From contig NZ_JAQVBV010000037.1 in the NCBI RefSeq assembly GCF_028690125.1, forward strand, positions 1-50,826: 50,826 nucleotides of DNA, given 5' to 3'. Each line of letters begins with the position of its first letter. Positions within the stretch are counted from its first letter, which is position 1. The notes beneath the pieces were generated by a model. The model was given only the letters and a program-made list of their open reading frames with translations. It did no database searches and was not told the origin of the DNA. Position numbers and translations under genes: made by a program. Shown piece after piece: positions 1 through 6,083 of the stretch. Source of the stretch: Bacteroides sp. (GTDB lineage: Bacteria; Bacteroidota; Bacteroidia; Bacteroidales; Bacteroidaceae).

Positions 1-211
1 TGGATTTCCAATTGTGTTAGAGTCTAACGAATTGACATTTGAGACTGAGTTTGGTGAAACATTTGATTATAATCAAGCCCGCAATAAGCCTCGAATAAAT
101 TCGGTCGAACTTATACATGACAGAAGTCCCACCGAATTAGGTATTCAAAGTAAAATGAACGTTTTAAGCAATTCTGAAATAGACGATATTCTATTTAATT
201 TGGAGGGATAA
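1..211 (+). CDS. Small distal-tail/baseplate protein, 3' part (gene continues across the contig joint)
   Basis: This is the C-terminal part of a 75-residue protein whose start lies at 50683, on the other side of the circular joint. Joined, it begins MSIADDGFPIVLESNELTFE. The frame is continuous because bases 1-127 equal 50700-50826. It sits between a small baseplate protein and the receptor-binding genes, with TGATGA stop/start overlap at its 5' end, so a distal tail role is likely from context. I recognise no catalytic motif. A GTG at base 14 could be mistaken for the start, but it is only an internal valine codon. Confidence 0.7.
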   Translation, partial: GFPIVLESNELTFETEFGETFDYNQARNKPRINSVELIHDRSPTELGIQSKMNVLSNSEIDDILFNLEG

Positions 212-214
212 TTT

Positions 215-802
215 ATGGCAGAGTCATACATTAACAAAACTGGTTTATCTTATTTTTATGGACGTTTACTTAACATTTTCCAAACAAAAACCGACGCCAA
301 CACAAGTTTGGGTACCAAAGTCGACAAGATCGACGGTAAGGGCTTATCTACAAATGACTATACAACCACTGAGAAAACAAAACTTGGCGGTGTGTCTACT
401 GGAGCTCAGGTCAACGTCATTGAAACTGTAAAGGTGAACGGTGTTAGTCAAACAGTTACAACTAAAGCTGTAAATCTTACAGTTCCAACAAACACTACTC
501 AGCTAACAAATGGTTCTGATTTCCAGACAGGATCACAAGTTCAATCGTCAATTACGACGGCATTATCTGGTATTACCGGTATTAGCTTTGACATCGTGGC
601 TTCGTTACCTACGACAGGTGTCAACGGTACGATTTACTTGTTAGCCAATTCCGGAGCCGCAACGAATATCTATGATGAATTTATCTACATAGATTCAAAA
701 TGGGAAAAGATTGGTACGACCGATGTGGACTTATCTGGGTATTGGGCCAAGGCTGATTTGTCAGCTATCACCACTGCGGAGATTGATACAATTACCGCCT
801 AA
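215..802 (+). CDS. Tail fibre / receptor-binding-like protein
   Basis: The 195-residue protein starts at ATG 215 after GGAGGG. It opens with a short helix (YINKTGLSYFYGRLLNIF) that is repeated in diverged form at the start of the next gene. Residues 35-75 (KVDKIDGKGLSTNDYTTTEK and the stretch that follows) are of a kind common in tail-fibre and baseplate proteins of clostridial phages. The C-terminal part is rich in Thr, Ser and Gly and ends in a small domain of a type often found on fibre tips. It lies in the distal tail gene run and probably forms part of a fibre that contacts the host. The exact role is inferred from position and composition. Confidence 0.6.
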   Translation: MAESYINKTGLSYFYGRLLNIFQTKTDANTSLGTKVDKIDGKGLSTNDYTTTEKTKLGGVSTGAQVNVIETVKVNGVSQTVTTKAVNLTVPTNTTQLTNGSDFQTGSQVQSSITTALSGITGISFDIVASLPTTGVNGTIYLLANSGAATNIYDEFIYIDSKWEKIGTTDVDLSGYWAKADLSAITTAEIDTITA

Positions 803-815
803 AAGGAGGTAAAAT

Positions 816-1133
816 ATGTCTAATTTTTTAGATATGAACGGTTTGACATATTTTTGGGGAAAGATAAAAGCTTTGATGTTTTACAAATATTATGGCTTAT
901 TTTCCAAAACTACAACTGTGAATAAAGACGTGGACGGCAACATAACATCGATTGTAGAAACCTCGGATGAAGTAACCTCTACGGTTACTTTTTCCGTGAC
1001 GGACAATGTCACGACAGTTACCGAAGTGATTGTACCATTCGCTGGTAGTTCAAAATATGTTAAAACCACGATCGTTACGACTAACGTATTAAGTATCGTT
1101 ACAAATGAGTCGTATGAAACACAACCTAAATAA
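816..1133 (+). CDS. Small tail protein with a domain shared with the baseplate protein at 49295
   Basis: The 105-residue protein starts at ATG 816 after AAAGGAGG. Its N-terminus (FLDMNGLTYFWGKIKAL) is a diverged copy of the N-terminus of the gene at 215. Residues 25-105 match the last ~80 residues of the protein at 49295-50347. Shared landmarks are YYGLFSK/YHGLMSK, ITSIVETS/VSSVVETS, a block of VT repeats ending in EIVP/EVIVP, and a closing VVTT segment. It therefore looks like a recombined module made of an attachment helix and a beta-rich tip domain. Function as a distal tail component is inferred. Confidence 0.6.
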   Translation: MSNFLDMNGLTYFWGKIKALMFYKYYGLFSKTTTVNKDVDGNITSIVETSDEVTSTVTFSVTDNVTTVTEVIVPFAGSSKYVKTTIVTTNVLSIVTNESYETQPK

Positions 1134-1148
1134 AAGGAGGTTAGAAAT

Positions 1149-2354
1149 ATGAGTAATAGTGATTGGCCGGGAACACTTGTACTACTTAACGATGTTAAAA
1201 AGACGATTAATGATTCCAACGATGCTTTGAGTTTGAAGATGAATAGTACCGTTGGGACTCCGGAAGAAAAGCCTTTGGATGAAGTTATAGACGGCTGTGT
1301 GGCTGGATACTCCGAGCACCTCAATGGATTTTTGCCAAACACACAAATTTACACAAAAAATCTTGTAGTTATACCAAGCGGCACTGAATATGTGTCAACG
1401 ACTAAAAACGGCAGTGACGTTATTGGTTCGTTTACTATACCATCTGATTATGAAACAGTGAAAGCTAAATTTGTTATGTCATTGAAGGCTGATAGTACAA
1501 GCAAACCAGTAGGTTTATTTATTTTAAATCACTCTACTTCAACGCCGTATACTACTTTAATAAGCAACTCTATACTTGCAGACACTGGAAATAAGACGAC
1601 GACATACACCGAATACACACTTGAAACAGTGCTTAATGCTGGCGAAACTTATTATATTCATTTGGCAAAAAATTCAACAAGTATTTACTGCAACAGCTTC
1701 AAAGTTGAGTACGAGGATTTAGTCGAACAGCCATTTTTGACAAATACAACCCAGTTATTTGCACCAGGTTTATCCATGACAGCGGTTGTTGGTTCTTTTT
1801 CTATTGCTGACGAATTTGATAAGCTTTTGCATGCTTTAAAAATGAGCTATAGAATGTTTTTTGCAAATTCAGAAAGTTCTCCCTACATTAAAATATATGT
1901 ATCAAAGAAATACCCATCGTCAGTATATGTGTCAGCAATTGGTGCAGACGCAGAAACTATTGTAAACAGTGGATGGATTGGTCAAATAGCATCTTATCAA
2001 CGCTGGTACAACATGGAGTATGTGTTAAACCTTGGGAATATCGAAGCTGGCACTTATTATGTTCATGTTGCAACAGGTAACTATACGAAAGTGGCAAACG
2101 TAATAATAGATGCTGAAAAAATTGTGTCTAAAGCCTATTCTTCGGTAAAAAGTATTCAAAGAGGCTATATTTTAATTGCAGCAAATGCAACTGTAAACAT
2201 TGATATTTCTAACGTGATTCCTGAAAAATGTACTATAAATATAAACGCCACTAATATGGGCGTTTCAAGAAGTATCATATTCAACAAATTGACACTTACC
2301 GATTTAAGCGGTGCTCAAAATAAAGTTTTTTGGGAAGTGGTAGAAAACACATAA
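1149..2354 (+). CDS. Putative receptor-binding / tail tip protein
   Basis: The 401-residue protein starts at ATG 1149 after AAAAGGAGG. The N-terminal ~50 residues (SDWPGTLVLLNDVKKTINDS..) look like a short helical adaptor. Two similar beta-rich halves follow, at about residues 70-190 and 205-330. Each carries an LKADSTSKPVGLFIL or IKIYVSKKYPSSVYVS type strand set and a GETYYIHLAKNS / AGTYYVHVATGN hairpin, which suggests a duplicated jelly-roll or carbohydrate-binding fold. It is the largest protein of the fibre cluster and the best candidate for host recognition. This is inferred from fold-like repeats and position, with no catalytic motif seen. Confidence 0.55.
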   Translation: MSNSDWPGTLVLLNDVKKTINDSNDALSLKMNSTVGTPEEKPLDEVIDGCVAGYSEHLNGFLPNTQIYTKNLVVIPSGTEYVSTTKNGSDVIGSFTIPSDYETVKAKFVMSLKADSTSKPVGLFILNHSTSTPYTTLISNSILADTGNKTTTYTEYTLETVLNAGETYYIHLAKNSTSIYCNSFKVEYEDLVEQPFLTNTTQLFAPGLSMTAVVGSFSIADEFDKLLHALKMSYRMFFANSESSPYIKIYVSKKYPSSVYVSAIGADAETIVNSGWIGQIASYQRWYNMEYVLNLGNIEAGTYYVHVATGNYTKVANVIIDAEKIVSKAYSSVKSIQRGYILIAANATVNIDISNVIPEKCTININATNMGVSRSIIFNKLTLTDLSGAQNKVFWEVVENT

Positions 2355-2372
2355 AGGGTGGTGGATAATTAA

Positions 2373-2633
2373 ATGAGTAAATTTTACGCACAGTTAAATA
2401 TCGAAAGTATTTGTGTTGGTGTATCACAATTATCTGGTAGCATTGATGGTAATTTAATAAATCTGGATTTTATGGATACATCGATCGTCGGTAAAAAATA
2501 TAATAACGGCACGTGGGAAGAAGTACCCGTTGAGCCCGTTCCGGAACCACCACTTACTGAAATGGAACAGACAGTCCTTGAAACATCACTCAACGTAGAG
2601 TACTTAATGTGCTCAGCGGAATTAAACAACTAA
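2373..2633 (+). CDS. Small phage tail-region protein
   Basis: The 86-residue protein starts at ATG 2373. It has a beta-rich first half (FYAQLNIESICVGVSQLSGSID), a GKKYNNGTWEEVP segment and a proline-rich linker. Its C-terminal helix (TEMEQTVLETSLNVEYLMCS) resembles that of small proteins encoded between fibres and the XkdX gene in Gram-positive phages. It is probably a fibre accessory or assembly protein. The function is unproven. Confidence 0.5.
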   Translation: MSKFYAQLNIESICVGVSQLSGSIDGNLINLDFMDTSIVGKKYNNGTWEEVPVEPVPEPPLTEMEQTVLETSLNVEYLMCSAELNN

Positions 2634-2648
2634 AAAGGAGGAGTTGGT

Positions 2649-2789
2649 ATGCTGTACAAAAACTTAGTAAAAATGATTACAAGAGGTTCTTACGACAAAG
2701 AGGATTTGTTGAGAAAGATGGATATTTATCTTCTCAACAACCGAATCACGCAGGAACAGTACACCGAGTTGGTAGCTTTGATGGCTTAA
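2649..2789 (+). CDS. XkdX-like small phage protein
   Basis: A 46-residue ORF starts at ATG 2649 behind AAAAAGGAGGAG and ends at TAA 2787. The protein begins MLYKNLVKMITRGSYDKE and ends YLLNNRITQEQYTELVALMA. The closing NNRIT..QY.EL..LM pattern is the hallmark of the XkdX family, short proteins encoded just after tail-fibre genes in many Firmicutes phages and defective prophages. The longer overlapping frame starting at 2609 lacks this match and has a poor start, so I chose this one. The molecular function of XkdX is not known. Confidence 0.85.
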   Translation: MLYKNLVKMITRGSYDKEDLLRKMDIYLLNNRITQEQYTELVALMA

Positions 2790-2805
2790 GCTGAGGGGTG
2801 ACCGA

Positions 2806-3123
2806 ATGTATGAATCAGTTATCAATGTGATATTAACATCCGTGGTTTCCGCGTGTGTTGGAGGTGGTCTTACATATCTCATCGTTGTTGGTAAATTGAT
2901 AGAGCGAGTTACCAAACTTGAAAAATGGAAAAAACACGCCATCGACGATGTTACTGAAAGTATCAACGAAAGTATCGAAGAGAGAAAGCTCTTGTTAAAA
3001 AGTATATTAGCTTGTCTTTACGGTCTCAAAGAGCAGGGATGCAACGGGCCAGTAACGAAAGCTGTAGAAAGTCTTGAGACGTATTTATATGATCAGTCTC
3101 ACAAGACAATACCAAACGAATAA
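2806..3123 (+). CDS. XhlA-like membrane protein, possible holin accessory
   Basis: The 105-residue protein starts at ATG 2806 after GAGGGGTGA. Residues 5-28 form one hydrophobic segment (VINVILTSVVSACVGGGLTYLI), and residues 30-70 form a charged helix of coiled-coil type. The remainder (LLKSILACLYGLKEQGCNG) is typical of small phage membrane proteins encoded after XkdX. XhlA-type proteins in this position help holin/endolysin lysis in Bacillus PBSX. The endolysin and holin of this phage lie far away at 40-41 kb, so an accessory lysis role is only a suggestion. Confidence 0.55.
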   Translation: MYESVINVILTSVVSACVGGGLTYLIVVGKLIERVTKLEKWKKHAIDDVTESINESIEERKLLLKSILACLYGLKEQGCNGPVTKAVESLETYLYDQSHKTIPNE

Positions 3124-3130
3124 CAATTTG

Positions 3131-3163
3131 GGGCGTGCGTAAAACCACGTCTCTTATTTTTTG
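3131..3163 (+). terminator. Intrinsic terminator after the tail/XhlA run
   Basis: GGCGTG (3132-3137) pairs with CACGTC (3146-3151) with one G-U pair, followed by a U-rich tract TCTTATTTTTTG. It closes the late transcription unit before the accessory cassettes. Confidence 0.75.
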
Positions 3164-3166
3164 TCC

Positions 3167-3194
3167 CGCAGATTTTGCAAAGTATATTATGGAA
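3167..3194 (+). promoter_or_regulatory. 28-bp phage promoter element, copy 1
   Basis: It starts CGCA, has TTTTGCAA at element positions 7-14 and ends TATATTATGGAA. It is identical to copy 6 over the element and eight bases upstream. The structured RNA at 3196 begins two bases after the GGAA. Confidence 0.85.
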
Positions 3195-3195
3195 G

Positions 3196-3274
3196 AGTAT
3201 ATAGGGCATTAAGTCCCTGGCGATGGTAACAGTACGCGATGAAGATTAAGAGTCAAACCGGACGTACATATACT
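3196..3274 (+). ncRNA. Candidate small structured RNA of unknown class
   Basis: A 79-base segment begins right after promoter copy 1. It is closed by a perfect 7-bp helix, AGTATAT (3196-3202) with ATATACT (3268-3274). Inside are a short hairpin GGG/CCC (3204-3215) and a perfect 5-bp helix GTACG (3232-3236) with CGTAC (3263-3267) that abuts the closing helix. CTGG (3217-3220) could also pair with CCGG (3258-3261). A T-rich run follows at once (TTCTTTTTTT), consistent with termination. There is no credible ORF. It is not a canonical tRNA: no T-arm loop and no GG-containing D-loop. Class unknown. Confidence 0.55.
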
Positions 3275-3285
3275 TTCTTTTTTTA

Positions 3286-3312
3286 CGCTTAGTTAACAAA
3301 GTATATTATGAA
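3286..3312 (+). promoter_or_regulatory. Phage promoter element, copy 2 (27 bp variant)
   Basis: CGCT, then TTAACAA, then GTATATTATGAA. It is one G shorter than the others at the 3' end (TATGAAGGAG rather than TATGGAAGGAG). The Shine-Dalgarno follows immediately. Confidence 0.8.
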
Positions 3313-3326
3313 GGAGAGTGATATTT

Positions 3327-3473
3327 ATGAAATTATCAAGCATGGAATCAAAATGGAAAATTTTTATTGGTCACGCCAAGAAATGTGGTGCTACTGAGGA
3401 TGAATTGAAAGTTTTGGTTGAGGCGATGAGATTACTTAAAAAATATTTACCTATTCATGAGAAAGAGTCCTAA
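3327..3473 (+). CDS. Small cassette protein, unknown function
   Basis: A 48-residue ORF starts at ATG 3327 after AAGGAG and ends at TAA 3471. It begins MKLSSMESKWKIFIGHAKKC and ends LPIHEKES. It is soluble-looking and helical. It is a complete unit with its own promoter copy 2 and a terminator whose loop contains the stop codon. I do not recognise the family; position and design suggest an early accessory or host-takeover protein. Confidence 0.7.
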   Translation: MKLSSMESKWKIFIGHAKKCGATEDELKVLVEAMRLLKKYLPIHEKES

Positions 3474-3494
3474 CAAGGGCTTTTTCTTTTTTTT
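3462..3494 (+). terminator. Terminator with the stop codon in its loop
   Basis: AGTCCT (3466-3471) pairs with AGGGCT (3476-3481) with one G-U pair, and TTTTTCTTTTTTTT follows. The TAA stop of the gene at 3327 lies at the hairpin loop. Confidence 0.8.
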
Positions 3495-3520
3495 ATTAAA
3501 ATACAAAAGGAGTGATTTAC

Positions 3521-3817
3521 ATGAAAGACATAGTTTTAAAAATAGGTGAAGCTGCTACATATGAGCAACTGGCAGAAGAAGCTGCAGAATTAGCACAGGC
3601 GGCTTTAAAGGTGGCTCGTATTATACGCGGTGAAAACCCCACACCAGTAAAACCAGAAGATGCAATGAATCATATCATCGAAGAGTTTACGGACGTAGCT
3701 GTGGTTGCGAAGGTATTACATCTTAAAGTTGATGTTGGTATTGCAAAGATGAAGTATCATAGATGGAACAATCGAATAGACGAGTCCCTGGATGATTTCG
3801 GTATAATGTATAAATAA
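3521..3817 (+). CDS. MazG-like nucleotide pyrophosphohydrolase
   Basis: The 98-residue protein starts at ATG 3521 after AAAAGGAG; a GTG nine bases upstream also lies in frame but is less well spaced. It carries the all-alpha NTP pyrophosphatase pattern, EEAAELAQAALK and then IIEEFTDVAVV about 45 residues later, giving the E-x-x-E and E-x-x-D metal-binding residues. Such enzymes hydrolyse NTPs or alarmones to the monophosphate plus PPi, and phages use them to clean nucleotide pools or blunt stringent signals. Substrate cannot be told from sequence. It has no promoter copy of its own and sits downstream of the terminator at 3462. Confidence 0.75.
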   Translation: MKDIVLKIGEAATYEQLAEEAAELAQAALKVARIIRGENPTPVKPEDAMNHIIEEFTDVAVVAKVLHLKVDVGIAKMKYHRWNNRIDESLDDFGIMYK

Positions 3818-3820
3818 CTC

Positions 3821-3848
3821 CGCAGATTTTGCATCTTATATTATGGAA
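3821..3848 (+). promoter_or_regulatory. 28-bp phage promoter element, copy 3
   Basis: CGCA, TTTTGCAT and TTATATTATGGAA at the standard spacing, 32 bases before ATG 3881. Confidence 0.85.
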
Positions 3849-3880
3849 AACATAATACAATTCGAAAGGGGATTTTTAAA

Positions 3881-4084
3881 ATGAAAAAAGAATTAGTAAA
3901 GTTTGTAATTAGTACAACTGTTGTAGTTGGAGGGTTAGTCGCATTAGTACACACTAATATGGGCAAAACTCACAAATCTACAACGGAGGAAAAGTTAGAA
4001 GCTTCAAAACTGATTGATGATGTCATGAAAAGTAAATCTGTAGAAGAATTTGATATTTTGAGAAATAGAATGAGAAAGTCCTAA
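3881..4084 (+). CDS. Small single-pass membrane protein
   Basis: The 67-residue protein starts at ATG 3881 after AAAGGGG. Residues 6-25 (VKFVISTTVVVGGLVALVHT) form one membrane helix after a short Lys-rich start. A charged helical tail follows (EEKLEASKLIDDVMKSKSVEEF). It is a monocistronic cassette: promoter copy 3, ORF, and a terminator holding the stop codon. Family not recognised. Confidence 0.7.
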   Translation: MKKELVKFVISTTVVVGGLVALVHTNMGKTHKSTTEEKLEASKLIDDVMKSKSVEEFDILRNRMRKS

Positions 4085-4105
4085 CAAGGGCTTTTTCTTT
4101 TTTTT
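4073..4105 (+). terminator. Terminator with the stop codon in its loop
   Basis: Near-identical to the terminator at 3462: AGTCCT, loop AACA, AGGGCT, then TTTTTCTTTTTTTT. The stop TAA of the gene at 3881 is at 4082. Confidence 0.8.
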
Positions 4106-4106
4106 A

Positions 4107-4134
4107 CGCATTTTTTACATCTCATATTATGGAA
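4107..4134 (+). promoter_or_regulatory. 28-bp phage promoter element, copy 4
   Basis: CGCA, TTTTTACAT and CTCATATTATGGAA at standard spacing. It begins two bases after the preceding T-run, so terminator and promoter are back to back. Confidence 0.85.
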
Positions 4135-4165
4135 AACTAAAAACATTTTATAGGAGGAATTTATT

Positions 4166-4363
4166 ATGATGAACTTTTTTAGAACAGATTTCGTTAACGT
4201 TAGATACGCTTTAGGTGAACTAGTGGGTAGAGAAGTTCCTTTATGGATATTCATACCTTACTATGTAATCTTAGGAAGTATCGGATTTTTAATGGTACCG
4301 TTCATAAAATTGTATTTTTACATTAAATTTAAGATTATTGTGTTTAAGATGTTTAGGGAATGA
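4166..4363 (+). CDS. Small membrane protein
   Basis: The 65-residue protein has two adjacent ATGs at 4166 and 4169 after AGGAGG; either could be used. The C-terminal half is very hydrophobic (IFIPYYVILGSIGFLMVPFI, then LYFYIKFKIIVF) and probably spans the membrane once or twice. The stop TGA is the first part of the terminator stem. Cassette design matches the neighbours. Function unknown. Confidence 0.65.
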   Translation: MMNFFRTDFVNVRYALGELVGREVPLWIFIPYYVILGSIGFLMVPFIKLYFYIKFKIIVFKMFRE

Positions 4364-4385
4364 GCTTCGGCTCTTTTCTTTTTTC
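4362..4385 (+). terminator. Terminator with UUCG tetraloop
   Basis: GAGC, TTCG, GCTC (4362-4373) followed by TTTTCTTTTTTC. UUCG is an unusually stable tetraloop. The stop TGA of the preceding gene overlaps the stem. Confidence 0.8.
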
Positions 4386-4448
4386 AAATGTAAAAAATTC
4401 CCGGGTTGAAAAAACTCAAAAATGGTTTCTAGAAAGGAGACTTGTTTT

Positions 4449-4676
4449 ATGAATTGGTTTTTTGGTTTATGTTGGGTGTTGGGGGTATTAGTTGGATATG
4501 GTCTAAGAGATATTATGGTAAAAATGTTTACTTCTGGTACTCTGAGAATTGATCAGTCAGATCCAAGCGAGCCCCCATACATGTTCTTGGAAGGTACTAT
4601 CCCTATTGATTGGATTATCAAGAAAAAACGAATAACTTTTAACGTTTCAGTTAAAGATTTTATTCCGCGAGATTAA
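4449..4676 (+). CDS. Small membrane-anchored protein
   Basis: The 75-residue protein starts at ATG 4449 after GAAAGGAGA; an upstream in-frame ATG at 4422 lacks a good ribosome site. Residues 2-18 (NWFFGLCWVLGVLVGYG) are a membrane helix. The tail contains GTLRIDQSDPSEPPYMFLEG and a VSVKDFIPRD end, which resembles small proteins seen in many Gram-positive phages. It is the one gene in this block preceded by a terminator but with no 28-bp element, so it may use a different promoter. Function unknown. Confidence 0.65.
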   Translation: MNWFFGLCWVLGVLVGYGLRDIMVKMFTSGTLRIDQSDPSEPPYMFLEGTIPIDWIIKKKRITFNVSVKDFIPRD

Positions 4677-4693
4677 CAATTTGTATTATGGAA
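4666..4693 (+). promoter_or_regulatory. 28-bp phage promoter element, copy 5
   Basis: CGCG, TTAACAA and TTTGTATTATGGAA. Its first bases overlap the last codons of the gene at 4449, and no terminator stands between them. Confidence 0.8.
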
Positions 4694-4724
4694 TTAAAAA
4701 ACATATTTGAAAGGGGAAATAAAA

Positions 4725-5297
4725 ATGAACGAAAAAAATTACAATTTGTTAAACGAGGTAATCGAAAAAGAATTGAAGGGTTTATCTCTTTTTGAATCCG
4801 GAACTAAAGGACATAACGATGCAGTGGATGATATTGCTACATTGTACAAACTAAGAATTGAAGAAACAAAAATGAAATTGGACAATGACTTAAAAGTTAA
4901 ACAATTGGAAGAACAGGTTGATAAGAATGAAAAAGAATTAGAACGTGTTAATGCTGAATTAGAATTAAAGGCTCAGCAAATGGATGCTGACGTTAAACGT
5001 TTCGATTCTGATATGGAATTGAAAGAACGACAGTTTACTGAACAAGTAAACAAACAGGCCGCTGAATTTGAAAACACAAACACAATCTATGAAAAAGACT
5101 GTATCTTCAGAGAAAAACAATTAAGCGAACAAAAGAAAGATAGATATTTAAGAATTGGTTTGGAAGTGGCGAGCATTATTGTGCCGTTAATGTTCTATAG
5201 AAAATGGATGGAAGAAGGATTTAAATTCGAAGAAACTGGTACGTATACCTCAACAACATTTAGAGGTTTGATCGGAAAATTTAGACCAACCAGATAA
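4725..5297 (+). CDS. Coiled-coil protein with membrane-associating segment
   Basis: The 190-residue protein starts at ATG 4725 after AAAGGGG. Residues 50-140 form a long heptad-like coiled coil rich in Glu, Lys and Gln. Residues 145-162 (RIGLEVASIIVPLMFYRKW) are a short hydrophobic segment. The C-terminus (MEEGFKFEETGTYTSTTF) is a stretch I associate with conserved proteins of clostridial phages. It has its own promoter copy 5 and its own terminator. Role unknown; an elongated membrane-tethered protein is the plain reading. Confidence 0.65.
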   Translation: MNEKNYNLLNEVIEKELKGLSLFESGTKGHNDAVDDIATLYKLRIEETKMKLDNDLKVKQLEEQVDKNEKELERVNAELELKAQQMDADVKRFDSDMELKERQFTEQVNKQAAEFENTNTIYEKDCIFREKQLSEQKKDRYLRIGLEVASIIVPLMFYRKWMEEGFKFEETGTYTSTTFRGLIGKFRPTR

Positions 5298-5314
5298 TAT
5301 TTTAAGATTTTAAA

Positions 5315-5356
5315 AACGACGAGACCGTAAAAAATACAAGGTCTTTTCGTTTTTGT
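5315..5356 (+). terminator. Intrinsic terminator
   Basis: AGACC (5322-5326) pairs with GGTCT (5340-5344), extended by AACGA with TCGTT, and ends in a T-rich tract before promoter copy 6. Confidence 0.75.
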
Positions 5357-5358
5357 CC

Positions 5359-5386
5359 CGCAGATTTTGCAAAGTATATTATGGAA
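5359..5386 (+). promoter_or_regulatory. 28-bp phage promoter element, copy 6
   Basis: Identical to copy 1 over the element and the bases TTTTGTCC upstream, a recent duplication. Confidence 0.85.
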
Positions 5387-5415
5387 AAATAACAATTTAG
5401 AAAAGGGGTATGTTT

Positions 5416-5571
5416 ATGTTTAGTAAAACAGAATTTTTTACAGCAGTTACAGTTAGCTTGATAGCAGGTATTGGTATCGGATATAGTAAGGCTAGAGAAA
5501 TTTTCATAGGAGCATTGATAAATGTCTCAGCACCTAAATGTGAAATTCAAAAAGAGGAGGAGTCCAACTAG
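5416..5571 (+). CDS. Small single-pass membrane protein
   Basis: A 51-residue ORF starts at ATG 5416 after AAAAGGGG (an in-frame ATG at 5410 is too close to the ribosome site). It begins MFSKTEFFTAVTVSLIAGIG; residues 7-23 form a glycine-rich membrane helix. It ends EIQKEEESN because the last codons run into the terminator stem. It is a complete cassette with promoter copy 6. Function unknown. Confidence 0.65.
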   Translation: MFSKTEFFTAVTVSLIAGIGIGYSKAREIFIGALINVSAPKCEIQKEEESN

Positions 5572-5587
5572 GACTCTTTTCTTTTTG
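5557..5587 (+). terminator. Terminator with the stop codon in its loop
   Basis: GAGTCC (5560-5565), loop AACTA, GGACTC (5571-5576), then TTTTCTTTTT. The stop TAG (5569) spans the loop/stem edge. Confidence 0.85.
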
Positions 5588-5615
5588 CACCTTTTTTACA
5601 ATTCATATTATGGAA
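5588..5615 (+). promoter_or_regulatory. 28-bp phage promoter element, copy 7
   Basis: CACC in place of CGCA, then TTTTTTACAA and TTCATATTATGGAA. The Shine-Dalgarno GGAGGG begins right after GGAA, implying a leader of roughly 17 bases if transcription starts at GG. Confidence 0.8.
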
Positions 5616-5627
5616 GGAGGGATATTT

Positions 5628-5792
5628 ATGAAAAACATTAACATTGAGAAAATTAAACAAATAGCGAAAAAATATTCGCCGAAAGAAATTAATCCGATAT
5701 TATTAGTTGGAGTAACGACAAAAGCGATGAGTGTATTTAGCGATGAGTATCAAGAAGAAATGAGACGCAAACATCCCGATTGGTATAAGTAA
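5628..5792 (+). CDS. Small soluble cassette protein
   Basis: A 54-residue ORF starts at ATG 5628 after GAAGGAGG. It begins MKNINIEKIKQIAKKYSPKE and ends MRRKHPDWYK. It is basic and helical with no membrane segment. Promoter copy 7 lies immediately upstream and a GAGTCC/GGACTC terminator immediately downstream. Not recognised. Confidence 0.65.
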   Translation: MKNINIEKIKQIAKKYSPKEINPILLVGVTTKAMSVFSDEYQEEMRRKHPDWYK

Positions 5793-5820
5793 GGAGTCCA
5801 AATAGGACTCTTTTCTTTTT
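5792..5820 (+). terminator. Intrinsic terminator
   Basis: GAGTCC (5794-5799), loop AAATA, GGACTC (5805-5810), then TTTTCTTTTT. Here the stop codon lies just before the stem. Confidence 0.85.
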
Positions 5821-5821
5821 A

Positions 5822-5849
5822 CGCAAAATTTTCATAGTATATTATGGAA
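5822..5849 (+). promoter_or_regulatory. 28-bp phage promoter element, copy 8
   Basis: CGCA, AATTTTCAT and AGTATATTATGGAA at standard spacing; GGAG follows at once. Confidence 0.8.
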
Positions 5850-5861
5850 GGAGTGATTAAT

Positions 5862-6035
5862 ATGAAAATCACAGATATGATTATAACAGCTATGGTAAAA
5901 AGAGGTGTTTTATATGAAGCTAAGAATACTGACGTTGACGTCGAGATTCCAGTGAATATAGAAGGTCTTGATAAGGTAGTTAAAGTAAACATTAAGTGTG
6001 AAAATATGACAATCCGAATTGAGAAGGAGTCCTAA
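5862..6035 (+). CDS. Small soluble cassette protein
   Basis: A 57-residue ORF starts at ATG 5862 after GGAAGGAG. It begins MKITDMIITAMVKRGVLYEA and ends MTIRIEKES. Alternating beta-type stretches (DVDVEIPVNI, VVKVNIKCEN) suggest a small beta domain. Promoter copy 8 and a stop-in-loop terminator flank it. Function unknown. Confidence 0.65.
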   Translation: MKITDMIITAMVKRGVLYEAKNTDVDVEIPVNIEGLDKVVKVNIKCENMTIRIEKES

Positions 6036-6054
6036 TAAGGGCTCTTTTCTTTTT
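6026..6054 (+). terminator. Terminator with the stop codon in its loop
   Basis: GAGTCCT (6027-6033), loop AATA, AGGGCTC (6038-6044) with one G-U pair, then TTTTCTTTTT. Confidence 0.85.
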
Positions 6055-6055
6055 A

Positions 6056-6083
6056 CGCATTTTTTGCAATTCATATTATGGAA
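6056..6083 (+). promoter_or_regulatory. 28-bp phage promoter element, copy 9
   Basis: CGCA, TTTTTTGCAA and TTCATATTATGGAA. The next base, 6084, is the first base of the tRNA-like acceptor stem. Confidence 0.85.

Noticed and set aside
1..127. Biological direct terminal repeat
   Set aside because: The repeat is 127 bases, lies inside a gene and does not border the packaging genes; an assembler overlap explains it better.
2609..2794. 61-residue ORF overlapping the XkdX-like gene
   Set aside because: It overlaps the end of the previous gene, has no ribosome site, and the alternative frame gives a clear XkdX match with a strong ribosome site.
3196..3274. Hammerhead ribozyme or known riboswitch
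   Set aside because: GCGATGAAGA resembles part of a hammerhead core, but the required CUGANGA and GAAA pairs are not both present, and no fluoride, guanidine, SAM or preQ1 consensus fits.
3196..3274. A tRNA gene
   Set aside because: The 7-bp closing stem looks like an acceptor, but there is no T-arm with a TTCRA-type loop and no D-loop GG.
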